Positions 61,518 through 64,000 of a stretch of DNA of 64,000 bases are shown piece by piece. Under the pieces are notes generated by a model. That model did not search any database, was not told the origin of the DNA, and saw only the letters and a program-made list of their open reading frames with translations. Origin of the DNA: Chitinophaga pendula (lineage in GTDB: Bacteria; Bacteroidota; Bacteroidia; Chitinophagales; Chitinophagaceae); NCBI RefSeq assembly GCF_020386615.1, contig NZ_CP077769.1, positions 372,001-436,000 on the forward strand. The letters are read 5' to 3'. Position 1 is the stretch's first letter. Every line of letters begins with the position of its first letter. The position numbers were made by a program, and so were the translations under genes.

Positions 61518-64000
61518 ATGAGAGCAGACTATACACAACGTCATTTATTCCAGGGCCGTCAAGTCTCCTGGGTTATTTTACTGACATTTTTTTTGCTCAG
61601 TTATTGCAAAATATTTGCGCAGCAACAATTGACTAAAAATACCTTCGGTACTTTGCCCAAAGTTATTCCATCTTCTCCGGAGGCAGGAGCATTGGGTAAA
61701 TATGCGGAATGGCCGGTTTCTATGTATACCGGCGTGCCTAATATTAACATACCGCTTTATAGTATTAAAATACAGGGAGTTGATTTGCCGATAGGTTTGA
61801 ATTATCATAGCGGAGGGGTAAAAGTGGATGACATTTCATCCTGGACAGGTGTAGGTTGGAGTCTAAGTGCAGGAGGAGCTATTACAAGAACAGTTGTAGG
61901 GCTTCCGGATGAGAGTACGGAAGGGTTTTTGTCCAGGAATAAAAATGGTCAGTATATCAAACCGTCTTATAATCTTTCTACCAGCCCTGATGACTATGTA
62001 TTGTTAAAACGGATTTCCGGACAACAGGTAGATGTTGAACCGGATCTTTTCTATTTTAATTTTGGTAACAAATCCGGCAAGTTCTATTTTGACCAGGCTG
62101 GGAATTTCCGGTCTATTCCGGCTAGCAGTCTTAAGTTGGTATCTTCTCCTATACAAAGCCTGAATCCTTCGGCAGAGTGGAGGATAGCAGATGAAGATGG
62201 AACTTTGTATTGTTTTGGTTCGCCGGCAGATGACTGGATATTTACCGACGCAAATGGACTGGAAGCTACTTGGTCTGCTGCATCTTCTTCTCCACAGTTA
62301 CCGCAGGCCATTACTGCCTGGTATCTTACAAAAATCATCTCAACGAATAAGGCGGACACGATTTATTTCGATTATGCTAAAAAGTCAGAGGTATATATAC
62401 TACCTGCAACCCAGTCGTTGAAGATATTGACGAATCCGGGGGAGCTATCATCCCATGTAATTAAAGACCCGGTATATACTAGCTGGGATGATGCATTGCG
62501 TACAAGACAAACCCTGTACAATGGTGATCCTGTTTCACAGCAAACAGTTCAACGATTTAATACGATAGGGTTTTCGTCTCTAAAAAAAATAAGGTGGCGC
62601 CAGGGGCAGATAGACATAGTAGCTCAGACAAGCAGAAGCGATATGCAGATCGGTTATTTATTGGACAGTGTACTTGTAAAGGATAAAGCGTCGAACCGGT
62701 TGCAGGCTTTTGCACTTAACTATTCTTATATAGGGGAACGATATTATCTGAATGCATTGGATGAATTTGGCGCTGATAATGCAGAAAAGCGGACACATAC
62801 TTTCAGTTATTTGAGTCCTGGTAATTTGCCTAAGCGAAATACACCTGCTGGTTTTTTAGAAGGGAAAACTTCAAATGCACAGGATCATTGGGGATTTTAT
62901 AATGGGAGAGATGACAATACCAGTCTTTTACCTTATCAAAAGGATATGCCTTCTGAAGCAGGATTTTATTTAAAAGCGAACCGGGAACCTGATACTACCC
63001 GTATGCAATATGGTACATTGCAGCAGATCATTTACCCTACTGGTGGCTACTCTGTTTTTGAATTTGAAGCACATAGATATATTGCAGAAGGCACGGTAGA
63101 TGGAGGCCCCTCTGTCCCTATTGTACAGGCTAATATTGGAGTGAGAGGGAATGTAACACCGGTGTATGCAAACTCGGTGGATTTTACTATCCCTTTTAAT
63201 CAGCAGGCCAGTTTAATAAATGTATCTGTAAATAATTATGCTTTCCCTCCTAACGCTAACAAGCTTACGATGGCATGGTTTCCCTATGTTAAGATAGAGC
63301 GGGTGCTAGCCAACGGAACCGTAGATCCGGTAAAGGTTTACTACTGGGATCCTTCTTACCGCTTATACGAATATCCGGAAAATCCAACCCCTGGGAATCC
63401 ACCGGCAAATCCTGCGGGGTTGTATGATTTTCAATTTAACCTCAGCAAACTGTTAAGTCCCGGCAACTATCGTATTACAGCCAGCGATTCCTGCCTGGGA
63501 CCCGGATGTTTTGATATACTTCCAACTATGCCATCTGCGTATATTGGCATCAGCTATCTGAAATATGATGGCGCTCCGCAGCAACTACCTGCATTACCAA
63601 TAGCGGGAGGCCTGAGAATAAAAAAGATACTCAACTATGAGCAGAATGGGCAGCTATTGAGTGGAAAGACCTACAGCTATGATCCCGGTAAATTATTAAT
63701 ATACCCCTCATATTTCAGTCACTACGAGAACGACGTGGCAGATATGGCTGCTCCCGGAAACTTTTGCAATTACCTGATGGCAAACTTTAAAGAAGTAAGT
63801 AGTAATAGCCAGTATATTCTTGGTTTTACACAAGGCTCGCCGGTGGGATATGAGCATGTAACAGAACGTAGCATCAATAGTGGAGATGTTGATAATGGCT
63901 ATACCGACTATACTTTCTCTTTTTCCAAGGACTCCTTGAATATGTTGAATTTCGATATGGGATATTGGAGTGGGATGTCCATTTATAATGCTAGTGTACC
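61518..64000 (+). CDS. RHS-like large exported protein (partial, runs off the window)
   Basis: An open frame from ATG 61518 continues to the window end without a stop, giving 827 codons. The N-terminus has a membrane/signal segment (VSWVILLTFFLLSYCKIFAQ). Next come the hallmarks of Bacteroidota RHS/YD-repeat proteins: PSSPEAGALGKYAEWPVSMY, then TGVPNINIPLYSIKIQGVDL, then GLNYHSGGVKVDDISSWTGV and GWSLSAGGAITRTV. Later segments (for example YPTGGYSVFEFEAHRY) agree. Such proteins usually exceed 1000 residues, with an RHS core and a variable C-terminal tip that can be a toxin or an adhesin; the tip lies outside the window. Export through the Sec system is likely. Confidence 0.88.
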   Translation, partial: MRADYTQRHLFQGRQVSWVILLTFFLLSYCKIFAQQQLTKNTFGTLPKVIPSSPEAGALGKYAEWPVSMYTGVPNINIPLYSIKIQGVDLPIGLNYHSGGVKVDDISSWTGVGWSLSAGGAITRTVVGLPDESTEGFLSRNKNGQYIKPSYNLSTSPDDYVLLKRISGQQVDVEPDLFYFNFGNKSGKFYFDQAGNFRSIPASSLKLVSSPIQSLNPSAEWRIADEDGTLYCFGSPADDWIFTDANGLEATWSAASSSPQLPQAITAWYLTKIISTNKADTIYFDYAKKSEVYILPATQSLKILTNPGELSSHVIKDPVYTSWDDALRTRQTLYNGDPVSQQTVQRFNTIGFSSLKKIRWRQGQIDIVAQTSRSDMQIGYLLDSVLVKDKASNRLQAFALNYSYIGERYYLNALDEFGADNAEKRTHTFSYLSPGNLPKRNTPAGFLEGKTSNAQDHWGFYNGRDDNTSLLPYQKDMPSEAGFYLKANREPDTTRMQYGTLQQIIYPTGGYSVFEFEAHRYIAEGTVDGGPSVPIVQANIGVRGNVTPVYANSVDFTIPFNQQASLINVSVNNYAFPPNANKLTMAWFPYVKIERVLANGTVDPVKVYYWDPSYRLYEYPENPTPGNPPANPAGLYDFQFNLSKLLSPGNYRITASDSCLGPGCFDILPTMPSAYIGISYLKYDGAPQQLPALPIAGGLRIKKILNYEQNGQLLSGKTYSYDPGKLLIYPSYFSHYENDVADMAAPGNFCNYLMANFKEVSSNSQYILGFTQGSPVGYEHVTERSINSGDVDNGYTDYTFSFSKDSLNMLNFDMGYWSGMSIYNASV

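Overview
The window is chromosomal DNA of a member of the Bacteroidota, most likely a Chitinophaga-like genus (Chitinophagaceae). The evidence is the TTG / TAnnTTTG promoter pattern upstream of many genes, the near absence of Shine-Dalgarno sequences, type IX secretion (T9SS) sorting domains, a PorW/SprE-like TPR protein, a plant/cyanobacterial-type IspH, LytS/LytTR two-component genes, DUF3089 and GH30 proteins and an RHS-like giant protein. Most of the window is housekeeping sequence. I saw no tRNA, rRNA, CRISPR array, insertion sequence or prophage.

Layout. 0-6.3 kb: accA, dapA, rnz (reverse), clpC. 6.9-12.1 kb: three exported surface-type proteins in one run; the first two share an N-terminal module and the third ends in a T9SS sorting domain. 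12.2-17.7 kb: cmk, a TPR-LytS kinase with its LytTR regulator, and ispH (reverse); the kinase/regulator pair is flanked on both sides by promoter-to-terminator intergenic units that look like noncoding RNAs. 17.9-22.9 kb: rhomboid protease, rpsA with an unusually strong ribosome binding site and a TTG start, then a cyclase/HAD-phosphatase pair. 23.1-26.9 kb: a siroheme-dependent sulfite reductase operon (reductase, CobA, siroheme synthase) preceded by a cysteine-rich leader peptide and alternative hairpins. 26.9-28.3 kb: noncoding DNA rich in inverted repeats. 28.3-34.8 kb: DUF488 protein, HD hydrolase, three tandem paralogous glycosyltransferases, acyl-CoA thioesterase. 35-40 kb: pyrG with a structured leader, DUF3089 lipoprotein, yidC. 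40-46.3 kb: GH30 glycosidase, small coiled-coil protein, M28 peptidase, membrane methyltransferase, subtilisin-like protease. 46.4-52.1 kb: a czc-type heavy-metal efflux operon (tolC-like, adaptor, DUF190 PII-like protein, RND pump). 52.6-58.2 kb: PBP1A and the PorW/SprE-like protein. 58.5-61.2 kb: a membrane protein resembling the N-terminus of M23 peptidases without the catalytic domain, bactofilin, AtpZ-like and AtpI-like proteins, SprT-like protein, OsmC protein. From 61.5 kb to the end: the N-terminal 827 codons of an RHS-like protein that runs off the window.

How parts work together. Sulfite reductase needs siroheme, and the two following genes make it from uroporphyrinogen III; the leader upstream has the architecture expected for switching the operon off when cysteine is plentiful. 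The czc genes form a complete tripartite efflux system, with a PII-like protein translationally coupled to the pump. PBP1A, bactofilin, the M23-like stub and the PorW-like protein all concern the cell envelope.

The most interesting candidate system is the cysteine-codon leader and attenuator at 23.08-23.35 kb. The two intergenic RNA candidates at 12.9-13.35 kb and 16.2-16.43 kb, the pyrG leader hairpin and the DUF190-coupled efflux operon come next.
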